Assembly (NCBI RefSeq): GCF_000422865.1
Contig: NZ_AUGW01000011.1
Coordinates: 62,001-126,000, forward strand
Source of the DNA: Oceanospirillum maris DSM 6286
GTDB lineage: Bacteria > Pseudomonadota > Gammaproteobacteria > Pseudomonadales > Halomonadaceae
DNA length: 64,000 bases
Direction: 5' to 3'
The translations under genes and the position numbers were made by a program. Under the pieces are notes generated by a model. It made no database searches and had not been told where the DNA came from. It was given only the letters and a program-made list of their open reading frames with translations. Position 1 is the first letter of the stretch. Each line of letters starts with the position of its first letter. Positions 24,858 through 33,695 of this stretch are shown here, piece after piece.

Positions 24858-26069
24858 TTAAGCAGTCGCCTGTAAGTCAAACTCACTAGCAATAAAATTG
24901 GCTTTAATATCGTTAAGCATGACGCAAGAGAGGTTGTCGACTAGGGCATCGGTATAAAAGAGCACATGATCCCAGTCCTCAATGTCATAGTTGTAGAGGT
25001 AATTAGCGCCGTGGTTGAGGTAGATGTCTGAAAAGACGAGTCTAGAGGTGACGCCGTAGTTTTTGAAGTAACCTTTATCGTTACCACACATGGCGGGAGA
25101 GCGGGTGGTACTGCAGAAATAAGCCTCTGCGCCTCGATTTTCTGCCTCTTGGGCAACGCGCAATGGTTTGGACATAAACTCCCCTGTGCCGACAATTAAA
25201 ACTTTTTGCTTGGGTTTTAAGGCGTTGAGAAAAGAGGTGACGGCTATAGGGTGTTGCTCTAAGGCGTCAGAAGAGTCGATCCAATTTCTAGGTGACTGTA
25301 TCGAGGCCATTCGAGAGGCGCAGTGATCGCTGTTTTCGATAAAGCTAGGTAGGTCGAATGAGTTGCCATTAGGCGACCATTGATAGTGACCTTTGATGAG
25401 TGAAAGAAAGTTAACCTCGATGTCGCTTGGTTCTATATTATTCGATCCCGTGCCACTTGATAGATTGATATTTAGATCGCCACGGCTCCAATCGGTTAGT
25501 GAGAGAACAAAGATGCGGCGCACGCCTTGAAAGCGTGTTTTTAGCAGAACTTGAGCCAAATTGCTCATAGTACGACCTGTGGTCAGCTCATCATCAACGA
25601 GAATCAGATCTTTAACTAATGCAAGATGATTGCCTATTCGTGCATTACTGGGTTCGCATAGACAATGTTCTGTCGCATGGCTGTGAGGTTCGGAAAAGTT
25701 ACTAATGAGCTTTGAATTTAAAGGGTGCCGAGTTGAGGTAGCAAAGAAGCCCATGCCAAACCGGTTTTCACAGGATTGATAAATACCGGTGCCAAGGGCC
25801 ACCGCTGTTTCGGCCATACCAATAACGGCATAATTTTCAATATCGGGAGGTAATAGTCCTGCGAGTTGCTCGAATGCTTGATTCATTTCCGACACTTTTG
25901 CAGGGTAATGCTTGCCAAGTACGGTGCTGATAAAAAGAAAACTTCTTTTAGGGTTGTACCGTTCCGCAATACGAAAGAGTTCTTGGTTTTCTACAGCAGG
26001 GTGCTTTTTTTCAATGGTTACATCCAGTAGCCCTGTTTGTAAGGGGTAGGAAAGCGTATTCCTTTTCAC
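24858..26069 (-). CDS. Phosphoribosyltransferase-TRSP domain protein (ter-associated)
   Basis: A 403-residue protein from a GTG start that overlaps the previous stop (GTGA). Residues about 30-230 are a PRTase with the PRPP-binding loop LILVDDELTTGRTMSN. The C-terminal domain (about 265-400) has the CSTTRSPA signature of the TRSP domain and the preceding VLIVGTGEFMSKPLRVAQEA. PRTase-TRSP proteins are fixed partners of the ter stress genes. The inferred activity is ribosyl-phosphate transfer to an unknown base. Confidence 0.82.
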   Translation of the reverse strand: MKRNTLSYPLQTGLLDVTIEKKHPAVENQELFRIAERYNPKRSFLFISTVLGKHYPAKVSEMNQAFEQLAGLLPPDIENYAVIGMAETAVALGTGIYQSCENRFGMGFFATSTRHPLNSKLISNFSEPHSHATEHCLCEPSNARIGNHLALVKDLILVDDELTTGRTMSNLAQVLLKTRFQGVRRIFVLSLTDWSRGDLNINLSSGTGSNNIEPSDIEVNFLSLIKGHYQWSPNGNSFDLPSFIENSDHCASRMASIQSPRNWIDSSDALEQHPIAVTSFLNALKPKQKVLIVGTGEFMSKPLRVAQEAENRGAEAYFCSTTRSPAMCGNDKGYFKNYGVTSRLVFSDIYLNHGANYLYNYDIEDWDHVLFYTDALVDNLSCVMLNDIKANFIASEFDLQATA

Positions 26070-26434
26070 GATATAAAGTCCTCAAATGGTAGTCTTTCGC
26101 CTACCGACACGGCTTTGTAGCCTCTGCCCCAGACTGAATCGTTGTGCATGGTTATCGATTTTAATTTTCTGCTTGAAGTTGCTTTCAATACATTAATGGC
26201 TTTAGAAAGAACAAATTCACCCTGACTCTTAATGATCAATTCTGCACCTCGACTGTCTACATAAGGGCTTTTGATCTCTAAATTGATTTTTTGACCGGTA
26301 CGGGACAAGGTTTTTTGCAGTGCATCGTAGATGAACTCTTTCGTCATAAGATCCGACATTAATATGGAGTGACTGAACGTGTTACTGAAAGGCAAAACAA
26401 CCTGATATTGTAAAAATAACGTAACCTTAGACAT
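26066..26434 (-). CDS. Hypothetical protein heading the ter-associated minus-strand operon
   Basis: A 122-residue protein that I do not recognise. It has no clear signal peptide or membrane segment. It contains KEFIYDALQKTLSRTGQKI and ends VSVGERLPFEDFIS. It overlaps the PRTase-TRSP gene by four bases, so translation is probably coupled. An internal Met at codon 25 could be the true start, but no ribosome binding site favours it. Its position suggests a role with the PRTase genes. Confidence 0.65.
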   Translation of the reverse strand: MSKVTLFLQYQVVLPFSNTFSHSILMSDLMTKEFIYDALQKTLSRTGQKINLEIKSPYVDSRGAELIIKSQGEFVLSKAINVLKATSSRKLKSITMHNDSVWGRGYKAVSVGERLPFEDFIS

Positions 26435-26786
26435 AAGGTTTTAGGCTCCAAATAGTAGGCTCCAATGCGGAAAAATCATGTAATTTCATGCATGATAACG
26501 TCAATATATTACATATTGCAATGTCATAGGAACACGGGCACTATTGATGCTATAGCTGATTATTAATAGGTAATTGAAGGTGTGACTGAACGTTTTTCGA
26601 AGGTTGTACTCTGACTGTATAGGATCAATCCGAAGCGGTATTTGACGGTGGTTAATTTGAAGAAAAAACCGTCAATTTAATCAAAAATCATAGTCTAAGC
26701 TGGCTTGAATTTAATCTTAGTCGGCCTAATTAAAGAGTAATACATTGATGTCACATCGAAATGTGACGGCAACTCAGGGAGTCTAA
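26435..26786. promoter_or_regulatory. Divergent promoter region of the ter island
   Basis: A 352-bp AT-rich gap between the PRTase arm (minus) and terA (plus). Three structured elements are visible. TAGGCTCCAA is duplicated with a 14-bp period at 26442 and 26456. An inverted repeat TTGACGGT/ACCGTCAA is at 26642-26649 and 26668-26675. A tight hairpin GTCACAT-CGAA-ATGTGAC is at 26750-26767, about 10 bases before the terA ribosome binding site. Either inverted repeat could be an operator; no known regulator is identified. Confidence 0.55.
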
Positions 26787-27926
26787 ATGGAGTTAACGGC
26801 AGGCGCTAATGCCCCTATAGATACAGATCGTTTCTCGCTAACGTTTAGCGAGCTGGGGTTAATGGATGTTTCTATCTTTATGCTGGACAGTAATGGGAAG
26901 GTTCTTGGTGATGAGGGGATGGTTTTTTATGGCCAACCAAAAACACCTGAAGGTTCGGTTTCAATCAACGGTCAGAAAATTGATTTTGATTTAAGCTGTA
27001 TGCCGGCCTCTATTGAAAAAGTGGCTATTACCGGCACATTAGATTCTGGAAACTTTTCTCAGAAACCTCTGTTCAAACTTTTCAATGATCAGTACACCTT
27101 AAGCTTCTCCCCTGAAGGTCGCACAGAGGCTGCATTGATTTTTGCGGAGATCTATCGCCGTAATAATCAGTGGAAAATGCGCTGTGTTTCTCAGGGCTTT
27201 AATGGTGGGCTAAAACCTTTGGCAGAAAGTTTTGGCGTGCAAGTTGAGTCCCCGCCTGCTTCTGAGCCAGCTTCTAATAATACCCAGACCTCTACCAATA
27301 TCCAGACCCCTAGCAAGCCTGAGGACGCTCCAGCCACTGATAAACGATTGAACTTGAGTAAGATAAACCTTACTAAACAATCACCAAAAATTAATCTTGA
27401 TAAGGTTGCAGGGGCATTAGGTGATATCAAAGCAAATCTGAACTGGATAAAAGGCAAGACGGGTTTCTTTAGTAAGGGTATTGATCTTGACTTGGGTGCC
27501 TATGTTGAATTTGTTAATGGGGATAAAACCATCATACAAGCTCTCGGTAACAGGTTTAGAGAGGGCGACTATATACAACTACTTGGTGATGATCGGACGG
27601 GTACATCGACTGATGGTGAGTCGATTTTGGTGAATGGGCGTAAGCTTAACGATGTTAAGCGGATTATGTTTTATGCGTTCATCTATGAAGGCGTTTCTAG
27701 CTGGGATAAGGCGCAAGGTATTTTTACCCTGCACGTTCCAGGTATGCCCCCGATTGAAACCCACTTGACGGATGGCGTCGCAAATAAAAGCTTCTGTTGC
27801 GTGGCTGCACTGAATGTTAAAGCGGGTCGTGTAGAAGCTGAACGAATCAATGAATATTTTCAGGGCCATAAGGATTGCGATAGCGCATTCGGTTGGAATC
27901 TTGAATGGACAAAAGGAAGTAAGTAA
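26787..27926 (+). CDS. terA: Tellurium resistance protein TerA
   Basis: A 379-residue protein, close to the usual TerA length. The N-terminal TerD-like domain (residues 1-155) ends in the family block EIYRRNNQWKMRCVSQGFNGG. A Ser/Thr/Pro-rich linker (about 155-185) leads to a C-terminal TerD-related domain with GIDLDLGAYVEFVNGDK and RIMFYAFIYEG. The N-terminal domain lacks the DxDLD calcium motif seen in TerD/TerE. First gene of a tightly packed terABCDE set; its stop overlaps the terB ATG. Confidence 0.87.
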   Translation: MELTAGANAPIDTDRFSLTFSELGLMDVSIFMLDSNGKVLGDEGMVFYGQPKTPEGSVSINGQKIDFDLSCMPASIEKVAITGTLDSGNFSQKPLFKLFNDQYTLSFSPEGRTEAALIFAEIYRRNNQWKMRCVSQGFNGGLKPLAESFGVQVESPPASEPASNNTQTSTNIQTPSKPEDAPATDKRLNLSKINLTKQSPKINLDKVAGALGDIKANLNWIKGKTGFFSKGIDLDLGAYVEFVNGDKTIIQALGNRFREGDYIQLLGDDRTGTSTDGESILVNGRKLNDVKRIMFYAFIYEGVSSWDKAQGIFTLHVPGMPPIETHLTDGVANKSFCCVAALNVKAGRVEAERINEYFQGHKDCDSAFGWNLEWTKGSK

Positions 27927-28384
27927 TGTCTTTTTTTAATAAAGTTAAGTCCGCTATATCCGGTGCTGCACAGAACGTAAGCACTGAGATTGCAAAACAT
28001 AAAAACAAAACTTTTCTAGATGGAGCGATGGGGGTTTGTGCCTGGATTGCCGCCGCAGATGGTGATATTTCCTCGGAAGAAAAGCAAAAAACGATCGGTT
28101 TTGCGAGTCAATCTGAAGCGCTAAAGGTGTTTGATCAAAACCTAGTGATCGAACGCTTTACCTACTTTGCCGATAAATTTCAGTTTGATGCGTCTATCGG
28201 TAAAGGTGAGGCTCTTAAAGCGATCGAGCAAGCTGTGGCTAAAGATCCAAGCAGTGCGCGCCTATTGGTGCTTGTTGGTATTTCTATCGGTAAGTCAGAT
28301 GGTGATTTTGATGCCGATGAAAAGAAAGTGCTCGTCGAACTCTGTTCTGCACTCAACCTTAATCCTTCGGAATTTGATATTTAA
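27926..28384 (+). CDS. terB: Tellurite resistance protein TerB
   Basis: A 152-residue all-alpha protein. It shows the paired acidic motifs of TerB, AAADGDISSEEKQ (about residue 36) and KSDGDFDADEKKVL (about residue 121), which bind divalent metal. Coupled by overlap to terA and terC. In other systems TerB bridges TerC in the membrane with cytoplasmic partners. Confidence 0.93.
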   Translation: MSFFNKVKSAISGAAQNVSTEIAKHKNKTFLDGAMGVCAWIAAADGDISSEEKQKTIGFASQSEALKVFDQNLVIERFTYFADKFQFDASIGKGEALKAIEQAVAKDPSSARLLVLVGISIGKSDGDFDADEKKVLVELCSALNLNPSEFDI

Positions 28385-29376
28385 TGTCTATTGATATTTT
28401 GGTATTCGTTGCCTTTGTTGTTGTGGCGCTTGCCATTGACCTTTATGCCCATAAAACGGATGCCGTTATTCCGTTGAAAAGTGCCGTACTTTGGTCGCTT
28501 TTCTGGATCGCGGTGGCGATGGGCTTTGCTGGTTATTTATACGCCGCCCACGGCTCAGAGACGAGCAGCTTGTTTATCTCGGGTTACGTTCTAGAGAAAA
28601 CACTCTCCATTGATAACCTTTTTGTTATTGCAGCCATTATGTCTTGGTTTGCCGTGCCAGATCAGTACCGCCACCGGATTCTATACTGGGGGGTGATCGG
28701 AGCGGTTATTTTCCGTTTGATCTTTGTTCTTATCGGAACTTCTCTACTGGCATTTGGCCCTTGGGTAGAAATGCTGTTTGCTCTGGGTGTTGCTGCGTCA
28801 GCCGTTATGATGATTCGGGCTGGTGGTGACGATGATGAGATCCAAGATTACTCGGATCATCTTGCGTGCCGAATGACTCGAAAATGGTTCAAGGTATATC
28901 CAAAACTGAATGGTCATGACTTCTTCGTTAAGTCGACTAAGGTGGAAGGGGATCATGATCGAAGCAAAGCTTATTGGATGGCAACACCGCTATTTTTGTG
29001 TGTTGGCGTCGTTGAGCTTAGCGATGTGATGTTCGCATTTGACTCTGTACCTGCGGTCATTGCTGTGAGTCGTGAGCCGCTTATTATCTACTCTGCCATG
29101 ATCTTTGCCATTCTGGGTCTGCGTACCCTTTATTTTGTACTCGAAGCGATGAAAGATGCTTTAGTACATCTTGAAAAAGCCGTTATTTTTCTGCTGTTTT
29201 TTATCGCAGCAAAACTAGCGCTTAACGCCAGTCTGCATATTTTTGGCGTAGGCTACAATATTGATCCAACGCACAGTTTGATTGTTGTGCTCGTGATTCT
29301 ATCGTTAGGTGTTATTGCAAGCTTCCTCTTTCCTGAGAAAGAAGAAGATGAATCAAATAAACAGACGGATGTCTGA
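28384..29376 (+). CDS. terC: TerC-family integral membrane protein
   Basis: A 330-residue membrane protein with about nine helices. TerC signatures: the first conserved acid in [15 protein letters not shown], the mirror motif [18 protein letters not shown], and [14 protein letters not shown]. Acidic residues within helices suggest metal ion transport. Its ATG overlaps the terB stop. Confidence 0.93.
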   Translation: MSIDILVFVAFVVVALAIDLYAHKTDAVIPLKSAVLWSLFWIAVAMGFAGYLYAAHGSETSSLFISGYVLEKTLSIDNLFVIAAIMSWFAVPDQYRHRILYWGVIGAVIFRLIFVLIGTSLLAFGPWVEMLFALGVAASAVMMIRAGGDDDEIQDYSDHLACRMTRKWFKVYPKLNGHDFFVKSTKVEGDHDRSKAYWMATPLFLCVGVVELSDVMFAFDSVPAVIAVSREPLIIYSAMIFAILGLRTLYFVLEAMKDALVHLEKAVIFLLFFIAAKLALNASLHIFGVGYNIDPTHSLIVVLVILSLGVIASFLFPEKEEDESNKQTDV

Positions 29377-29405
29377 ATCGAATAAATCATCAAAGGAGTT
29401 TTAAG

Positions 29406-29978
29406 ATGGCTGTAAATCTATCAAAAGGCGGTAAAGTTGATTTAAGTAAAGAAGCCCCATCAATGAAGAATGTTACGGTAGGTCTCGGTTGGGATCCTCG
29501 TGTAACAGATGGTGCTGACTTTGACCTTGATGCTTCTATTTTTATGTTAAATGCTGAAGGTAAATGTCAATCCGATAAGGAATTTATCTACTACAACAAT
29601 CTAAAATCAGCCTGTGGTTCTGTTGTTCATACCGGTGATAACCTGACCGGTGAAGGTGATGGCGATGATGAGTCGATTGAAATTGCTCTAGATAAAGTGC
29701 CGCAAGATGTTCAGAAAATTGTGTTTTTGGTAACTATTCATAACGCTGAAGCGTTAAAGCTTAACTTTGGACAAGTTGCTAACTCGTTCATTCGTTTGCT
29801 CGACAAAGATAGCGGCCAAGAAGTTGCTAAATATGAGCTTGGCGAAGACTTCTCTACCGAGACAGCTCTAATTTTTGGTGAGCTATACCGTCATAACGGT
29901 GTTTGGAAATTTGGCGCAGTGGGTCAAGGTTTCACGGGCGGTTTGGCTGCAGCATTACCGCAATATGGTCTTAACTGA
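29406..29978 (+). CDS. terD: TerD-family protein TerD
   Basis: A 190-residue calcium-binding TerD fold. Clear motifs: [19 protein letters not shown] and [14 protein letters not shown], plus [19 protein letters not shown]. It ends QYGLN. After the stop the DNA repeats imperfectly with a 21-bp period, so TATGG-CTNAAC-T followed by a stop codon occurs twice. Downstream lies a strong hairpin before terE. Confidence 0.93.
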   Translation: MAVNLSKGGKVDLSKEAPSMKNVTVGLGWDPRVTDGADFDLDASIFMLNAEGKCQSDKEFIYYNNLKSACGSVVHTGDNLTGEGDGDDESIEIALDKVPQDVQKIVFLVTIHNAEALKLNFGQVANSFIRLLDKDSGQEVAKYELGEDFSTETALIFGELYRHNGVWKFGAVGQGFTGGLAAALPQYGLN

Positions 29979-30121
29979 TCCGTGTATGGCCTCAACTAAT
30001 TAATAGATAAAGAAGATCAATTAGTGGGTACAGGATGCGCTCCATGAGCGCATCTCGGATTAGCCGATTGATTCTTGAGACTGTCAATTCTCTAGCACGT
30101 TAATATTAAGGAAGTAACACA
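29979..30121 (+). promoter_or_regulatory. terD-terE spacer with perfect 9-bp hairpin
   Basis: The spacer contains GATGCGCTC-CAT-GAGCGCATC (30034-30054), a perfect stem with a three-base loop and no T run. It may stabilise the 3' end of the terABCD message or attenuate terE. The spacer begins with a degenerate copy of the terD tail. Confidence 0.6.
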
Positions 30122-30688
30122 ATGGCGATTAATTTAGAAAAAGGTCAGCGCATCAATCTAGAGAAAGAATCTGGTGGTGCAAAACAGTTTCGAATTGGCC
30201 TTGGTTGGGATGCTCGTGCAACAGACGGCACAGATTTTGATTTAGATGCCTGTGCTGCCATGTTACAAGAAAATGGTAAAGCGGCTTCAAGCAGCGATAT
30301 TATTTATTTCAACAACCTTTCATCGGCCTGTGGTGGCCTTATTCACCAAGGTGATAACCTGACCGGTGATGGCGATGGTGATGATGAAGTAATCAATGTT
30401 GATCTATCTAAAGTGCCAGAGTCTGTACAAAAAATTGTTTTCGCTGCTGCAATTTATAAAGCAGGTGAGCGTAGCCAGAACTTTGGCCAAGTACAGAACG
30501 CCTTTATTCGTGCGGTTAACCTTGGCAATAACGAAGAAGTGATTCGTTATGACCTATCCGAAGATTATAGCGTGAACACTGCCGTTACTTTTGGTGAGCT
30601 TTACCGTCACAATGGCGAGTGGAAATTTAACGCCACAGGTGAAGGTCATAAAATGGAAGTTGGTGAGCTACTAAACTCCTTCCTATAA
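30122..30688 (+). CDS. terE: TerD-family protein TerE
   Basis: A 188-residue paralogue of TerD with the same calcium motifs, IGLGWDAR, DFDLDACAAML and GDNLTGDGDGDDEV, and [19 protein letters not shown] near the C-terminus. Position and length fit terE; it could equally be labelled a second TerD. Last gene of the ter set, followed by a strong terminator. Confidence 0.9.
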   Translation: MAINLEKGQRINLEKESGGAKQFRIGLGWDARATDGTDFDLDACAAMLQENGKAASSSDIIYFNNLSSACGGLIHQGDNLTGDGDGDDEVINVDLSKVPESVQKIVFAAAIYKAGERSQNFGQVQNAFIRAVNLGNNEEVIRYDLSEDYSVNTAVTFGELYRHNGEWKFNATGEGHKMEVGELLNSFL

Positions 30689-30743
30689 GTTAGGTTTATT
30701 AGTAATGTAAGTCATTGATATTGCTAATAAAAAAGTTCTCAAT

Positions 30744-30794
30744 AAAAACCCTCAATAGTGGGCATGCAGATTCAGTCCAATATTGGGGGTTTTT
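30744..30794. terminator. Bidirectional terminator between terE and hpaD
   Basis: Arms AAAAACCCTCAATA (30744-30757) and TATTGGGGGTTTTT (30781-30794) pair with one G-T/C-type mismatch. A and T ends suit termination of both converging units. Confidence 0.83.
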
Positions 30795-30838
30795 ATGTTT
30801 GGCGATTTTTATTCGGATAGTTAATTACCGTATCTAAT

Positions 30839-31765
30839 CTAAACTCGGCTCTCTCCGTAAGCCAGCCCTGCTTGCTTAGATGCCTGCGGTGCAGGAACCG
30901 CCTTGCCATCCTGAGAGGTTATCGGGAAAACGCAGTTAATCTGCCCCGTACCGGAACTGCCAAAGTAAGGGGTCAGTACCTCAGCTTTACCATCATAGTT
31001 TGACCAACCCAATGCACCCAGCAACATAGCCGTGTCGTGCATCATACCTTCCCCATGACCTTTAACGGCGTATTCAGGCAACATGCCACAGAATTTTTCC
31101 CATTCTGCATTTTCCCACATTTTCACCACTTCATGATCCAGCGTTTCTAGGAAAGGGCTCCACACTTTGTCAGAGAAATCCGGTGCTTGACCATTTTGAG
31201 CAAAACGGTGCGATAGGGAACCAGAAGCCAGAATGGCGACCGTGCCATCGTAGTATTTTTCAATCGCTTCACGCATTGCCCAACCCAGGCGAGCGCTGTC
31301 ATTTAGGTAGTGAACCGTACATAGCGCCGATACAGAGATCACTTTAAAGTGATTGTCCTGGTTCATATAGCGCATGGGAACCAGCGTGCCATACTCAGGT
31401 GCTAAGGTAGTGCTGTCGTGAGCTAGTGCTTCAACGCCCTGTTCATTGCAAACCTTTGCCAGTAAATTACCCAGTTCAGGGTTGCCGTTCAGGTCATATT
31501 CCATATTGCTGATAAAATGAGGCAGCTCTCCACTGGTGTAGTTACCCTGCCAATGCTCCGCACAATTAATGTGGTAGCCAGCATTAACCAACCAATGCGT
31601 ATCAAATACGATGATGGTGTCAACGCCCAGTTCGCGACAGCGTTTTCCGATCTCGATATGACCATCGATAGCTGCTTGACGACAACCTTTACGTGGGCCG
31701 TCCAGTTCAGATAGATACATGGATGGTACGTGGGTGATTTTGGCCGCTAGTGCAAGTGTTCCCAT
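30839..31765 (-). CDS. hpaD: 3,4-dihydroxyphenylacetate 2,3-dioxygenase
   Basis: A 308-residue LigB-type (class III) extradiol ring-cleavage enzyme. Family positions visible: AAKITHVPSMYLSE with the first metal-binding His near residue 12, DTIIVFDTHW with the second, the catalytic region LAHDSTTLAPEYGTLVP, and LASGSLSHRFAQNG. It opens homoprotocatechuate to 5-carboxymethyl-2-hydroxymuconate semialdehyde, the substrate of HpaE. It is separated from the other catabolic genes by an MFS gene, a GlcG-like gene, hpaR and the TonB cluster. Confidence 0.91.
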   Translation of the reverse strand: MGTLALAAKITHVPSMYLSELDGPRKGCRQAAIDGHIEIGKRCRELGVDTIIVFDTHWLVNAGYHINCAEHWQGNYTSGELPHFISNMEYDLNGNPELGNLLAKVCNEQGVEALAHDSTTLAPEYGTLVPMRYMNQDNHFKVISVSALCTVHYLNDSARLGWAMREAIEKYYDGTVAILASGSLSHRFAQNGQAPDFSDKVWSPFLETLDHEVVKMWENAEWEKFCGMLPEYAVKGHGEGMMHDTAMLLGALGWSNYDGKAEVLTPYFGSSGTGQINCVFPITSQDGKAVPAPQASKQAGLAYGESRV

Positions 31766-31822
31766 TATTATTATCCTCTTGGGGTTACTGGGTATCTAAC
31801 GAAAAACAGATACCTTCTAATA

Positions 31823-31850
31823 CCTTTTAGTTAGATCTTTTTAGTTAGAT
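31823..31850. repeat. 14-bp tandem duplication upstream of hpaD
   Basis: CCTTTTAGTTAGAT and CTTTTTAGTTAGAT adjoin with one mismatch (31823-31836 and 31837-31850); a degenerate third copy follows. It lies in the gap between hpaD and the MFS gene. Confidence 0.7.
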
Positions 31851-31883
31851 TTTTGTTAGTTAATATGATTGATCTGTCTTGCC

Positions 31884-33083
31884 TTAGAAATGACCTCGTC
31901 TTCTCTGCCATGAGTAGCAGTGGCTGGCAATGGCTAATAATGGGGCGGCGAATATACAGCTCATCAGTACGACTAAACCTTGCTGCATTAGCCAAGGTGT
32001 TACTTGAGCCATCACTCCCCCCGTTAATAGCTGAATAAATCCCATTAAGCCTGATGCCGTCCCTGCGGAGCCTGTTGTGCAAGCGATAGCGCCAGATTGA
32101 GCATTAGGCTGACTAAAGCCTCGACCAAAGGTCGTCAGTGCCATCGGTAAAAACAGAGCATTTATGGATAGCATCTCTTTTAGTGCGAAAAGCAGTAGTA
32201 AGCCCGTTCCGATCAACGAGAGGCAGTTGCCAAGCATGACCATATGATCAATGTTGAACCATTGCGTCATACGGGTAGAAAGAAAACTTCCCATCATAAA
32301 GGCCAAAGAGACCGACAGAAACCAGCCGCCAAATTGCGCGGAGTTGCCATCTAATTGATCGATTACGATATAAGGTGAGCTGCCGACAAACATATAAAAA
32401 GCGGTGGCGATAAAGGTTGTAGACAGTGCATAACCTAGATATTCCGATGAGGTGAGTACCGTTCGGTATTGGCTTAGCACCCGCCCTAGTTTTAAGCTGT
32501 CACTTTTCTGCGGACAGGTTTCTGGCAGCCACTTAAGCGCTGTGAACCAGACGCTGCAACCAACCAGAACCGGCAATACAAAAGTTGCGTTCCAGCCATA
32601 CCAAAGATTTAAAAAGCCCCCAAGTGTTGGAGCAATAGACTGGGCAATGGCTATGGCCATCACCATATAACCCATCTTACCGGCGGCACCTGCTCGGCCA
32701 TGGATATCAACAATAATGGTTCGGGCTAGTGCCATCGCCGTACTGCCCCCTAACGCTTGCAGTACTCTCCCTGCTACTAGAATGCTAATATCTTGTGCGC
32801 TGGCGGCTAATAGACTGCCGATGACGTGCAGAGCTAAACCCCAGAGTAAAACGGGTTTACGTCCAAAAAAGTCGGCCAGTGGGCCAGATATTAACTGACC
32901 TATGGCCAGCGTTAATAGGTAGCAAGTAAACGTTAGCTGAATAGTATTAATATCAACATTCAGTGAGCGAGCGGCATCTGGCATTGCCGGTACAAACAAG
33001 TTCAATGCCAATGGGCTGGTCAACGCCATAGCCGATAGTAGTGTTATGGAAACAGAAGCCGAATGCCTATGATTCTGTCTCAT
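31884..33083 (-). CDS. MFS transporter, Bcr/CflA (DHA1) family
   Basis: A 399-residue protein with about 12 membrane segments. Motif A is in GPLADFFGRKPVLLWG and the Bcr/CflA-like N-terminus reads LNLFVPAMPDAARSL. Other visible blocks are GRVLQALGGSTAMALARTI and LPETCPQKSD before the central loop. It is five bases after the GlcG-like gene and upstream of hpaD, so it probably belongs to the HpaR-controlled unit. Export of an aromatic or a toxic intermediate is possible; the substrate is unknown. Confidence 0.85.
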   Translation of the reverse strand: MRQNHRHSASVSITLLSAMALTSPLALNLFVPAMPDAARSLNVDINTIQLTFTCYLLTLAIGQLISGPLADFFGRKPVLLWGLALHVIGSLLAASAQDISILVAGRVLQALGGSTAMALARTIIVDIHGRAGAAGKMGYMVMAIAIAQSIAPTLGGFLNLWYGWNATFVLPVLVGCSVWFTALKWLPETCPQKSDSLKLGRVLSQYRTVLTSSEYLGYALSTTFIATAFYMFVGSSPYIVIDQLDGNSAQFGGWFLSVSLAFMMGSFLSTRMTQWFNIDHMVMLGNCLSLIGTGLLLLFALKEMLSINALFLPMALTTFGRGFSQPNAQSGAIACTTGSAGTASGLMGFIQLLTGGVMAQVTPWLMQQGLVVLMSCIFAAPLLAIASHCYSWQRRRGHF

Positions 33084-33088
33084 AATAA

Positions 33089-33532
33089 TCAGCAGCCAGG
33101 CTTGTGTAGGGCATTAATGGCTGCTTGGGCGCATTCGATATCCTGATGTACAGCTCCTCCAGAAACCCCAATAGCCGCCACAAGCGCGCCTTTTTCTAGG
33201 TGCGTGGTGACAGGTAAACCACCGCCGAGCATTGTAAAACGATCACGCTGGCCAAGGGCTTGTTGAATCTTGGGTTGATTCGTAAGATGCTCATCCCACT
33301 CATGGGTCGCACGGTTAAAGCTAACAGCAGTGTAGGCTTTATCTTCTGCTAGTGAGATAGATAATAGCGGTGCACCATTCATACGAATAGATGCTAAAGG
33401 AATGCCCTGCGTCCCAACAATAGATATACATACGGCCACACCCAATTGTTCTGCTTTTTGTTTGGCGGCTTGCAGCATCAAGAGGGCAGAATCCGCACTT
33501 AGCTCGTGCAATGTTTGAACTGATAGCATCAT
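33089..33532 (-). CDS. GlcG/HbpS-family heme-degrading/binding-like protein
   Basis: A 147-residue GlcG-type protein: ALLMLQAAKQKAEQLGVAVCISIVG at the start (alpha then beta), LSISLAEDKAYTAVSFNRAT, MLGGGLPV and VAAIGVSGGAVHQDIECAQAAI at the end. Members bind heme or cobalamin-like cofactors or accompany aromatic and glycolate catabolism; the role here is unknown. Its promoter carries two palindromic HpaR-like boxes. Confidence 0.86.
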   Translation of the reverse strand: MMLSVQTLHELSADSALLMLQAAKQKAEQLGVAVCISIVGTQGIPLASIRMNGAPLLSISLAEDKAYTAVSFNRATHEWDEHLTNQPKIQQALGQRDRFTMLGGGLPVTTHLEKGALVAAIGVSGGAVHQDIECAQAAINALHKPGC

Positions 33533-33554
33533 TTTTATCTTCGCTTAACGGATA

Positions 33555-33591
33555 AAATTAACATGTTAATTAAAAATATAGATAACATGTT
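33555..33591. promoter_or_regulatory. Two palindromic HpaR-like operators upstream of the GlcG-like gene
   Basis: AATTAACATGTTAATT (33555-33570) is a perfect 16-base palindrome. TAACATGTTA (33582-33591) is a perfect 10-base one; their centres are 24 bases apart. The same core recurs in the hpaG1/hpaE gap. The MarR-type hpaR gene starts 500 bases away. Binding by HpaR is inferred. Confidence 0.75.
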
Positions 33592-33695
33592 AACTATTGT
33601 CAACGCAGATTATTGCGCTAAAGCTATTTTCTATTGAGATGTATCAGGGTTTCTGAGATACGTTTGGATAATAGCGTTTGATTAGTGGCTCTTGA

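Noticed and set aside
22165-30838. ter island considered as a recent mobile element
   Set aside because: No integrase, transposase, tRNA boundary or flanking direct repeat could be found; only its position within the hpa genes suggests insertion.
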